DNA of 64,000 nucleotides from contig CAJQUW010016966.1 of assembly GCA_907163375.1 (NCBI GenBank), positions 1 through 64,000 on the forward strand, read 5' to 3'. The stretch's first letter is position 1. The number at the start of each line of letters is the position of its first letter. This DNA comes from Prostheceraeus crozeri (Eukaryota > Platyhelminthes > Polycladida > Euryleptidae). This document shows positions 54,683 to 64,000 of the stretch, piece after piece. Both the position numbers and the translations under genes were made by a program. The notes beneath the pieces are model-generated. The model saw only the letters and a list, made by a program, of their open reading frames with translations, made no database searches and was not told the DNA's origin.

Positions 54683-55659
54683 GGTGTAAAGGAGAATTGG
54701 TGACCGACCAAACGCCATCATTTGGATACGGTGATCTTTTCACGGTTGATGAGGAAAGCTACGAAGTAGTGAATACTTTTCGTTACCTTGGTGATGTCAT
54801 TGATGCTGGCGGGGCAACAAGTGCAGCTGTCAGAGCGAGGATCCGGAACGGTTGGTGTCGGTTCCGTGAAATGGCTCCCTTCTTGACATCTAGAGCAACT
54901 GTACTTTCAATGAAGGCAGTCACCTATTAGTTATGTGTGCTCACCAGCATGTTGTACGGCAGCGACACGGGTCATGTCATCAGAGTGTTTGAGACGTCTT
55001 GAAATGGATGAAATGCGGATGATCCGTTGGATGAGCGGAGTCTCCTCTCGAGACCGCATTTCCAATGAATAGCTCAGAAGAAGAATGTGCCTGGAGCCTA
55101 TCGGTGACTCTAAAAGAACACGACGCCTAAGATGGTGTGGTCATGTGGAGAGGACAGACGAATGTCAGTGGGTGAAGCACGTGCGGAAATTGCAAGTGGA
55201 TGGTCACCGACCTGTTGGACGTCTAAGGAAATCATGGAGCGATGACATCAAAGAAGACCTTCGAGCGCTCGGGCTCCGTGTGGAAGATGCTAACGACCGA
55301 GCGAAGTGGAGAATTGGCATACAAGGGAACCGTCCTATCCAACATGGATGGAACAATCGACGTTAAATGGTATAAGTAGGCAATTATGTTGGCGAGAGTG
55401 GAAGGAGCTTGGAAGAAAGAAGAAAAGAACATGCATGCGCAATAGACGTTGAGCAATCAGAAATGGGTAAGCATGTGTCATAAAGCGGTCATTTGATTGA
55501 CCTCGACAATGTAATTGTCATTGACCGTGACTGGTCTTGGAAAGGTGACCTATTGGTTGTGAAGGAGACCTATTGGACCAAACAGTGGAACATGAGCAAC
55601 CAGTTGAAGCATGACATAAGTTCTTCTAGGTAATCTATTTGTATCTGTCTTCTCTGACA

Positions 55660-58600
55660 TGGGTTTCTAACATTTTGACTTAATGCATGAACTTTGCTAG
55701 TAATATGTATCATCTTAACTTTATGACGCTTTCATGTAAGCCGATGTTTGATGTTTTATTGAGTTTTTGACCGGAAACAGGTTCAAATGTATGCATGTCA
55801 GTCACTCTTCTGATGACCGGGCGCGGTACATTTTGAAAGCGGTTAAGTTTTAAGTCCATTTTACCTGACATGAAGGGTTTTTGGTAGCATCTACATAAAT
55901 GTCTCAAATTTAGCATATTTATAGCCAATATTTATCAAAAAGTGCACTTCAGATTTTTAACTGCTATTTGCAAAAAGATGACCGGAACGAGCATGTGCTA
56001 ATAGTGTTGACCCGTAATTTTGGAAGCGACTGAATGATAGGAACATCAGAATCAGAGGGGCTCCATGAGCCCGGCGGGTTTTCAGAGCTCAAGATCGTCC
56101 GGGTAAATAAAAAACCACTTTCATAGCTGCAGGATTACAATTGAAATTGTATTATTTATTCAACATAATAATCCTGTACTCACATTAACGCCTTCTTCAC
56201 CATTATGATTCGTGATATTCAACTCTATTCACTGACTTTTCATAGAACCTGAAGAATAAATAGAATTCGTTAATATTTAGTGCAATTTCAATAGATTTCC
56301 ACGCAATATAACTGCCTATCTATCGAGGCCTGCATATCAATGTCAATACAGTGTCGCCATAAAATGCATCGATATAATCGATCGATTATCAAAAAATATA
56401 TCACTCAATCTGCATCATATTCGTCATAGCAGTCACTTCTGGGTCAATTTTCATTTGAGTTTGCAATCAGTCACTGATCTGTAATGAAAATCTGTTCTCG
56501 GCGAGGAGTGGCGAACTTCTTTCACATGTTGACGATAAATCTTTGGGTTATGGCCATCGGTCGGCAGAACAGATTAAATATAAGTCAGATTAAGAATAAA
56601 CGTTGCGCAACAAGTAGTAAAAACTTATTTTAATACATTTTCGGAAGATAAATCTGAGCGTTGACAAGACAGTCAACAATATGGAATAGTTCGTCTCAGT
56701 TTACTTCTAATTGCATCCATCGATCCATGTCTATATTCTCGCACCCTTTGTCCGGTACGCTGAGTAATTTGCTAATTTAACATTCTTTAAAGGGAAATGA
56801 TGCTTATATCTATAAGATCAATAGGACCCGGAATCATTTATTACTTAAGTGAGGAGCTTCTGTGCTGCCTCTAAACTTAATTTGTTTTGTAGTTAGAAAT
56901 TATTCATTTAGCATTGTCAATGCTAATTTATTTCACGAACAAAAATGTGCAGCACATTAAACGTTTAATGTACTGTACACATTAAATCAGTGTTATAAAA
57001 ATATAGATTTTCATAGAAATGGACAGTTCTTTAGCTAGATAGAATGTATCAATAATATGTATATGATAAAGCACTGATATTTTACTTTACACATTTAGAA
57101 AGTCTGAGTCATAGATTTATGACATTCATAGGGTATTTTATTGTCATAGATCCTACCATTAATGCTGATCCTAGTTAGGCTACATGCTAAAACTAGGCCT
57201 ATCAAAAATTTGGATCCTTCCAGGAGTACGATGATGCGTGATAGACTAAAGGGAGACTTTCTTCAAAGGAGGAAGCTTGCAGCTCCTTATTCATGCTAAG
57301 TATATAACTTTTTTAGGAGCTGCAACTTTATGATATACCTCGCACGCCCTCTCTATGCTTTCATTAACTTGATTATCATCCCTATCTGTCTTCACTTTTC
57401 TTCACCTTTACCTTCATCTCCTTTAGAGGAACAGAGTATAGGCTCGTTCGCCTTCCTCAATCTACGATTAAAAAATGCAGTCATTTATTGATACCTTTTG
57501 TGCATCGGTGATTATTAATGATCATTTTCGGCCTTTTCATGCGCAGTGGGTAGTTAAGTTCGAATTAGCTTCCAACCAATTGATTTGTCACATTGTGATA
57601 TTTGTCACTTTCCAAAATCATATCCTTCACATTTAGATGACTGTCCATTGCAAAACCTCCAATGCTTGACAGCTTCTGCTGACAATTTCGTCGAAGAATA
57701 TTGAATTTGGAGTTTCTAGCGATATGAACACTTCTTCGATATGAGTCCGCTAAATCAGGGTTTCTCGACAGTAAAGTCCGATAACTGCCGCATCATAAAG
57801 CGTAAAGAAATTCGCACTGCCATATAGAGCTCTGATCGCATTGATGAAAAACCATGTGTGCGTTTTCAATCTAACCAAATCATTCGATTAGACTACATTG
57901 CCATTTCTGTCAAAAATCCGGAAATCCAGAATATAACTGCAGAAATCCTTGAACGTATGAATGACTTTTACATATCTTCTCTGAAAGATAGCTTTAAGTT
58001 TATTGAAATACTCGTATGTATGGATCTACGAATCGAATCATATAAAATAACATTATAGGCTTACTTAAGCTTATTATTATTAAAATTAATTTACTATTGC
58101 AGGCGCACTAACTTTGGCGACTTGCCAGCAGTGTGTTTTAAGTGATATTTCATGAATGCCGTAGAAATTTCACTAGCTGGCTAATTACTTAGGCATATTT
58201 TTATGGGCGATTTTCTTAGGTAGCTACACTTTTAGCCAATAAACCTACAACAAGCTTGCCAGTTAAGGACCTAGCAATCATAAATTTTGAGTGATGCTAT
58301 TACAGAAAAAGAGATGCATGCCTTAAGTAAGTCTACAGGAAAAAAGATACATTAAAAGACACATTGAAGTAATACGAATGATTAGTGATCATAAAGAAAT
58401 GTGTAGTCACATTGAAGTGGCTTCATTATAACTATAACCAACTTCAAATGCTGAACCTTGATTATGAGCTAAACAGTGGATATTGATTTGAAATGTAACT
58501 TCCCATTGCATTAGCCTTGCCTTTCCAAAAATGGGTAAATTGATAATAAGGACTAGATTTGCAAAAAATCCTTCAAATCCCACGCGAGGCTGGAAATCCT

Positions 58601-59430
58601 CCAACCAGCATCATTATCTCAGCCTTAAATCCTGAACTCAGAAAATCACAAATTCCTAGTTACTGCAGTCTACAATTACTAGTATATCTGAATTTTTGAG
58701 GTCGAATTCAAATATCTTATTATATAGCAATGTGGACTTAATCGCAAATTCACAGTCTTCACTCAAAGGTCATATATGTTCATGAAGTAAGGGATTACAT
58801 AAGACTTTGAGCACTATAATGCATGAGTTATCATTGCGTAAGCTTGAACTAGCCCACGCTTGGAAATAAATCATGAAAACTCGGGTTCACGATCCCCAAT
58901 AAGTTAAGACCTTTCAATAGCCTGGGGATTACTTCAGAATATCCGCCTGAGTTACGAAATGGTGGGGAAAACGTATAGTGCAATGTCGACAATTATCTAA
59001 AGTAATTGATAGACCTATGAAATTTAAGAAAAACGGAGTTATTTGTAATTGAAGTCAATTAGATTGATGGAGATGTAATTTGCAATTCCAGTGAATTACA
59101 TTCCATGAGCAATAGAAACAAGTGTGGCTATGACTGATTTTATAAAATGTCAATGTGGGATCTGTGACTTCCCTCAGGTGACAAACTTCATCGATGCCAT
59201 GGCAGGATTCGTGATCAGTAAATCAGGGTAATACAGAAGCTGCAAAAAAAATCGTCACAGAGAGAATGACCATGTTTGTCGATCGATTTCGAGTTTATTT
59301 AAAACCCATCTTCAGGACAATACAGTAGCTGCGATAACAGTCTTATACATGGATAAATCATGGTCAATGCAATTTACTAAAACATGCTAAAATTAGAACA
59401 TTTGGAGAGGCACAGATGAAGAGTTCTCAT
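55660..59430. other. No gene recognised
   Basis: AT-rich with short frames only. Bases 56440-56740 share scattered words with 52370-52620 (GGCGAGGAGT, ACAGTCAACAATATGG), suggesting a diverged second copy of the DNA upstream of the Penelope-like element. Nothing else is supported. Confidence 0.35.
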
Positions 59431-59710
59431 TTATTAATACATTAGTACTTGATTTAATGCATAGTGCCTCTGCAATGCGGGTGTGAACAGTTCTAAACAA
59501 AACTTTGAAGTCCTCTTGGCTGTCTTCGTGTGGATGACAGCTCACCTCGGTAGGGACTGGCTTTCCTCACAGATGCTCATTCACTTTCCTGGTTAGATGT
59601 CTCCGTGTGTCAACAATGTAACAGTTTGAGCACTGTCTGCATGTGTAACAATAGATCACGTTGTATGCTAAACACGGGGGACTTTATTTTCATTAGGAAA
59701 AATTGCTGAG
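59430..59710 (-). mobile_element. Penelope-like element, GIY-YIG endonuclease end
   Basis: The minus-strand translation NVIYCYTCRQCSNCYIV, then TRRHLTRKVNEHL, and a C-terminal RTVHTRIAEAL fits the GIY-YIG nuclease of Penelope-like elements (conserved Y, C-x2-C, the Arg of 'T-x-R-x-L' and E-H-L). The reverse transcriptase upstream (beyond 59710) is not recognisable. The piece is short and broken. Confidence 0.6.
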
Positions 59711-60279
59711 GTCTTGAAAGTTTTAAAAGCGACCTGTAATTTGGCGTCATTTTTATCTAAAATAGAGTAAATTATTTGGACACTTCAAAGTTTCACGCTC
59801 GTATTTCCAGACTACCTATAAGCCGAAAGAGCGCCTTATTTTGTATTTGAGCTCAAGTAACTTTTCTATCAGATGTCCAATTAATTTCATCTTTGAAATG
59901 AAACTAATCATTCAAGATAGGAGGAGCACTTTGTCTCAAAACATCATAGACCAAATATCAACAAGAAAGAATCTAATCAACGCATACCAAAATAGGTCCA
60001 TAACTAAAAATGGACAAATTTTATTATTGTTTTTTAAACGATCATCGAAATTCGATACGTCGACTAGATTTTACCTGCTGATATTTGGTTTATGGTTTAC
60101 GAGACAGAATATCAAACTCTGAACCATCGGAACTACAAAAGATGATCATCTGTAACAATATTTACGAACAAGTACAGTAGATTACAAAAAAAGCATAATA
60201 GCATTTAGTAAGAGGAGGTATGAAAGTCAAGGAAAGAAAAGTAAGAGGTAATTTATCATTTAAATTCAGGCGGAATTCC

Positions 60280-62290
60280 AGACGCATTTTCGAAGCACAA
60301 TCCAGTTCTCCATGTTCTGTGTGAAACCCTCTTGCAGTGGCTTGTTGCCCTGATTAGTGCAAACATGATGCTTGTATACACAAAGGATGTTGTCGGTCGA
60401 TTGCCCATGAAATGCTCTCACTTGTTATTTAGCCTATAAGAAAGAGCCTTGAAAAAGGACTTGGCTTGAGTGCCGTATAATCCTTCACAGGAGAGGATCA
60501 GCGGAGTAAAATCTCTTCTGCGGTGAGTACATGCTTTACACTTCACATTTTCGTTTTTCTGCAGTAGTTAAAATTTGAGTTGGAGTAAGACCATCGTGCG
60601 ATTCGGCGTCAAGGTTGACTACCTGTATATCGAACAACGCCTGAGTCTGTGGTGCCTACACTCCTCTCAACATGATGTCTGCCCGTAATCCTTCCTCTTC
60701 ACTGTCCAGTTCTGAAGTCTCTCTGATGATCGGTTCTTTGGTGACATTTCGTTCTCCATATGTCATTGCAGCTAAGTTTCCGATCAGATCTCTTATCTAA
60801 ATATGCCACTGAATTATCAATCCCCTTTTTTACAGTTTAGCCCATGGTTTACGGAAAACATTTCACCCCTTTCATCACAAACTTCAGGGAGCTCACTTGT
60901 AGGACGTCCATATCGAAACGCGAAAGCATCACGGAATTCAGGTCTTGACAGTTCAAAATTGTGAATGTTCATGGGTGCCACGTCAAGCCAATCGCTGTTC
61001 TTGTAATTAATGCAGCGACGGATAGATCATTGTGGGCATTATATTTTGTTTTCGTGGAAGCATTGTAGGACTTCATAGTTTTTCTACGTTCGATTTTTCG
61101 TAGGCAAAACGTGATTTTCTGTTTTGTCTGCATTTTTGAATCGTTATAAAAAATGGTTCATAGTAAAAAATATAAATCAAACAGTTCATCCGCTTATTTA
61201 ATAGCATTAGACAGCACTTTCGTTGAGGCTCTCGAAGTTTCACAATTCAATTGGGATTGCGTTACTGGATTCCAATGATCAAGACCCGCGAAGCGCGTTC
61301 AGCTGGCAGTTAATTTTCTTTCAATAAGACATCGGAGTGCCGATGACTGCGGATAATGATTTATCATGCATTGCAGTTTCAAGGCTGTTGCATAAGGAAA
61401 ATATCACAGGAATAAGTTTTCGTGTATGTCCACTCATTCTAAATAGATTATTTCACCACCGCAGAAAGGGCTGCTTGTGGCTGTGAAGTGGCAATGTCAG
61501 TCATTATCTCTATATTTTTCAGCCAAACATTGATTTTTTCTGTTATGTATTTTTCTCTTTCTTCTGCACACCCAACAAATCCTCCAAGTGATCTATTTGC
61601 AGCTGAAAAACGTATTCCATATCTGTTGAATACTGTTCTTGCAGCATCCACATATGCGGGAGAAGCTATAATCACACTATTATCACTATAATCCCATAAA
61701 CCGATAGAAGGCGCAGGACCCCGAAGGCCCGTCTGGACCGCGTTTATATTTTTTTTTTGACTTAAAATCATAAACCTCGACCAAACTTTGGGGAGTTTTG
61801 CTGATTCGACTTGTGGAAACACACAATCACACTCTTTGATGGCTCGAGATGGTCACCATATGTAGAAGTCTACTAACCTATTGAGCCATATCATTATATC
61901 TTCAAATTTGCCTGCAACCTTCTGTTAAGTTTGTATTAGTGGATAAATTGATATGGCGTAGAAAAGCATAGATAATGGATCACATTGTAATTGCTGCTTC
62001 ACTGAAGATTAGATCATTCGATCCTCTTATGACGAGGGGTGCAAAACCACGATAAGTGTTGTATAGAAAGAGTGATGCTCGCGGCCAGAGGATGCGAGAG
62101 TTCCAGAGTCCAGCTATTCTGTTCACCGAATTGAAGGCGTTTCTCGCGTCTCTCAATAGAATTCTCAAACCGGCTGAATCCGAAAATTCTCTTCGAATAA
62201 ATTCATCATGGCGTGCACAGAGATTCGATGCCACCTTTCGCACCTGCACATAACTGTTCTTGGTTGCAAACGGTTAGAACGTCAATCTTT
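60280..62290 (-). mobile_element. Retroelement fossil: reverse transcriptase plus endonuclease-like C-terminus
   Basis: On minus from right to left: a QLCAGAKGG block near 62250, DARNAFNSVNR with LWNSRILWPRASLFLYNTYRG (in two overlapping parts, 62160-62050) and a SPAYVDAARTVF...SLGGFVGC...KINVWLKNI...SQPQAAL segment (61650-61460). Further down are LFDIQVVNLDAESHDGLTPT near 60620 and RRFYSADPLL near 60500. This order (palm, thumb, then a nuclease-like domain with an 'F-D-V-x-V' strand) belongs to a reverse transcriptase family found in cnidarians and other invertebrates, possibly of the R2/NeSL-like endonuclease group. The clade is uncertain. It is broken, with several breaks. Confidence 0.6.
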
Positions 62291-62299
62291 GTTATGAAC

Positions 62300-64000
62300 G
62301 CTATTGTTCTGCATGTGGTACTTTTGAATGTTTCCCCAATCCGGGCACTTATCCAATGCGATAAGACGGTTAGACATTAAGGCTCTTATCAGATCTCAAA
62401 ACAACAGGGGATTCGCAAGACGTCGTATAAGAGTTGCAGCTGAATTACGAAGCCTTTTACTACGCCTCTCAAACTTTAATAAATTGTCCTTCCAACCCAA
62501 CGAGTTGAGTCACACCCTGCTGGTCTAGCAGAACCACACAGGCCTCTAGTAGCCTTTTCGACATGAGTTGCCGTGACATCTATGTGCTCGCGTAGTGGTA
62601 GTTCATCACATTGAATGAAGTACATTTAGTATATGTCGTTCTTTAAATTGCAGAATTGGATACGAATTATCATCAGTATTACTATTCAAGCCAAAATAAT
62701 CATCCCGTCAATTTTTAAAAATTCTCCGTCAACTCATTAAAATCCACAAAATTTTCAATAATCCTGCCGAATTCAGCAAGTGAAGACCTTCAGATTCTAA
62801 ATAATAATACAGTGTAACCTTTAAGAACATATTCAATTAGATTCAACATGCAGACTTTCATATTGCTTCCCAACAGTTACTCTTTTTCAGCTTCGTCCGA
62901 ATATTTGATTTTTTTCTTGGCCAGCCAAAAACATTAAGATGAGATGGTCTTTCGTGTCATCTCTCACCCATTCAGTGCTCATTCTTCCGTAGGTATAAGA
63001 AAGACTTACGTAAGTATTCCATAAGAGAAGTGATCACGTAAGTCAGCATCCGTCAGTTTCTCATCGATTTTCTATGACTTCAACAATTCAGTCCTCAGTG
63101 ACTTCAGTAACAATCCTACATTATGCCTAGTCTTCTTTTCTTTTACTCGACAGATTCCTAGAGCTTCGTATGATGAATATTTACTATAAGAAAGTTTTGT
63201 GGACATGCGGATGCGTGGAAGACATTCCTTATGTCGCCTAATCTACTGTCCAAAGTCGCCCGATTTTGTACAATTTCAGTGAGGTGACTATGTACAGGCA
63301 TTCTACGATGCTCTGAATAATTACTTCGACAAGTGCAATAGATTCAAAACATCATTTAAGTAGTAATTCTAAAGTACACTACCCAGAGACTGCATTTTAT
63401 TCACGCATGCCACTCGACAAACAAGGTCTTTCACACGAGACAAGTCAAGGGTGACTATTTTACTTGGCATATTATACTTCAAATGTGGGATTTCTTCGTT
63501 TCCAAAAAATTGCGTTAGACTCAGACACACTTCCGTAAGTTTACAAAATTCACGTACATTTTCAGGTTTTTGAAAATTCACGTGCAATTCACGTACAGAG
63601 GACACTCTGGTTCGGAATTGTCAACGATTTTATTGCAATCATATTCACATAGCTTGCTGTCGCTGGGAGTATTGTTGCTTTTCAACCTGCTACTATTTTA
63701 CATAGTGATGTTTCATTTACATACCTATTGGTTGCTAATAAATCTTCGTTCTTGCTTCATATTAACCTACACCATGTTTTGACGAAATTTATACAAATCA
63801 AAGAGTTCTGTCGAAAAGTCTGCAGAAAAAAATGATCTGTGATCGTCTTCTCGAATGAAACTTAAGAAGTAGGCCCTATATTAATATGCTTACATCAGTT
63901 AATGAAACCACACAAAAGTAAATATTGCCCTCTTTGATGCCAACATATCGTAAATTAGAAACAATACTGAATTGACTCCGCAAATCATGCATCCACTCCT
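62300..64000. other. No gene recognised
   Basis: Only short frames. No domain, terminal repeat or RNA gene could be supported; bases 63000-63130 have repeated GTAAG/TCAGT-like words without clear structure. Confidence 0.35.

Larger units (their letters stand above)
52775..55385 (+). mobile_element. LINE 3' part inserted in the Penelope-like element and itself interrupted
   Basis: The left piece (52775-52937) encodes KAKVMLSHPGMG and a Cys/His knuckle, CAVCRKGVGSNSIKCARC. After the DNA element, the right piece (54683-55385) encodes FRYLGDVIDAGGATSAAVR, then WCRFREMAPFLTSRA, and the C-terminal LRWCGHVERTDECQW...RPVGRLRKSWSDDIKEDL. These are the zinc-knuckle and end domains of a non-LTR reverse transcriptase family widespread in animals. 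In-frame stops and a frame change are present (for example TAG after KAVTY), so it is dead. The 3' end shares the text ATAAGTA with the minus-strand copy at 49.8 kb. The clade is RTE/CR1-like, not resolved. Confidence 0.78.
52560..55650 (+). mobile_element. Penelope-like element 3' part, split by a LINE
   Basis: The left piece (52560-52775) encodes LPYFPGVSERVAGIL..., the linker after the reverse transcriptase, and the beginning of a GIY-YIG endonuclease (VVYNVKCGNCNRNSY). The right piece (about 55390-55650) continues the endonuclease at VGESGRSLEERRKEHA and runs through EQSEMGKHV, IDLDNVIVIDRDW and a C-terminal KETYW...N..L. The fit of the two pieces at the Y of the YVGE motif shows that the LINE between them is an insertion. 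The reverse transcriptase core to the left was not recognised, so the element is 5'-truncated or more decayed there. Broken. Confidence 0.72.

Overview
The window looks like nuclear DNA of an invertebrate animal. It is AT-rich, has GT-AG introns, TATA-type promoters and AATAAA signals, and is crowded with transposons of animal type: a Polinton, P element, pogo/Tigger, mariner, hAT, PIF/Harbinger-like MITEs, CR1-like LINEs, Penelope-like elements and long-inverted-repeat elements. The frequent word TAGGCCTA and the mix of elements suggest a marine invertebrate, but I cannot fix the phylum.

Layout. 1-5.9 kb is the right-hand part of a decayed Polinton: structural-protein genes on + and a protein-primed DNA polymerase on -, converging near 2.2 kb. 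6.0-9.8 kb holds small compact genes with TATA boxes, including an inverted duplicated pair and two consecutive minus-strand genes. Both of these end in a histone-mRNA-type 3' stem-loop followed by the same 59-nt hairpin module. They may be accessory genes of the Polinton or of another virus-like element. 9.8-16.3 kb has a Tc1/mariner transposase fragment, a LINE scrap, a pogo-like non-autonomous element and a 5-bp-TSD MITE. 16.3-18.1 kb is an intact intronless seven-helix receptor gene (-). 18.9-24 kb is a long-inverted-repeat element whose left arm was hit by a hAT element (exact 8-bp duplication), and that hAT carries a further palindromic element. 24-26.8 kb is a CR1-like LINE (-). 28.2-30.9 kb is another long-inverted-repeat element with a SINE. 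Two exons (31.0 and 35.4 kb) of a Ly6/uPAR-type GPI-anchored protein lie either side of a 4.3-kb intron filled with a mariner, a long inverted repeat and a MITE. 38.9-42.7 kb is an inverted-repeat element around a Tigger transposase. 44.3-45.8 kb is the last exon of a terminal nucleotidyltransferase (-). 49.8-55.7 kb is a stack of nested transposons: a P element in a LINE, and a DNA element in a LINE in a Penelope-like element. 59.4-62.3 kb has further retroelement fossils.

The host genes that can be supported are the receptor, the Ly6-type gene and the nucleotidyltransferase. They show no functional link to one another. The most unusual signal is the paired histone-type 3' end module at 8.0-8.6 kb.
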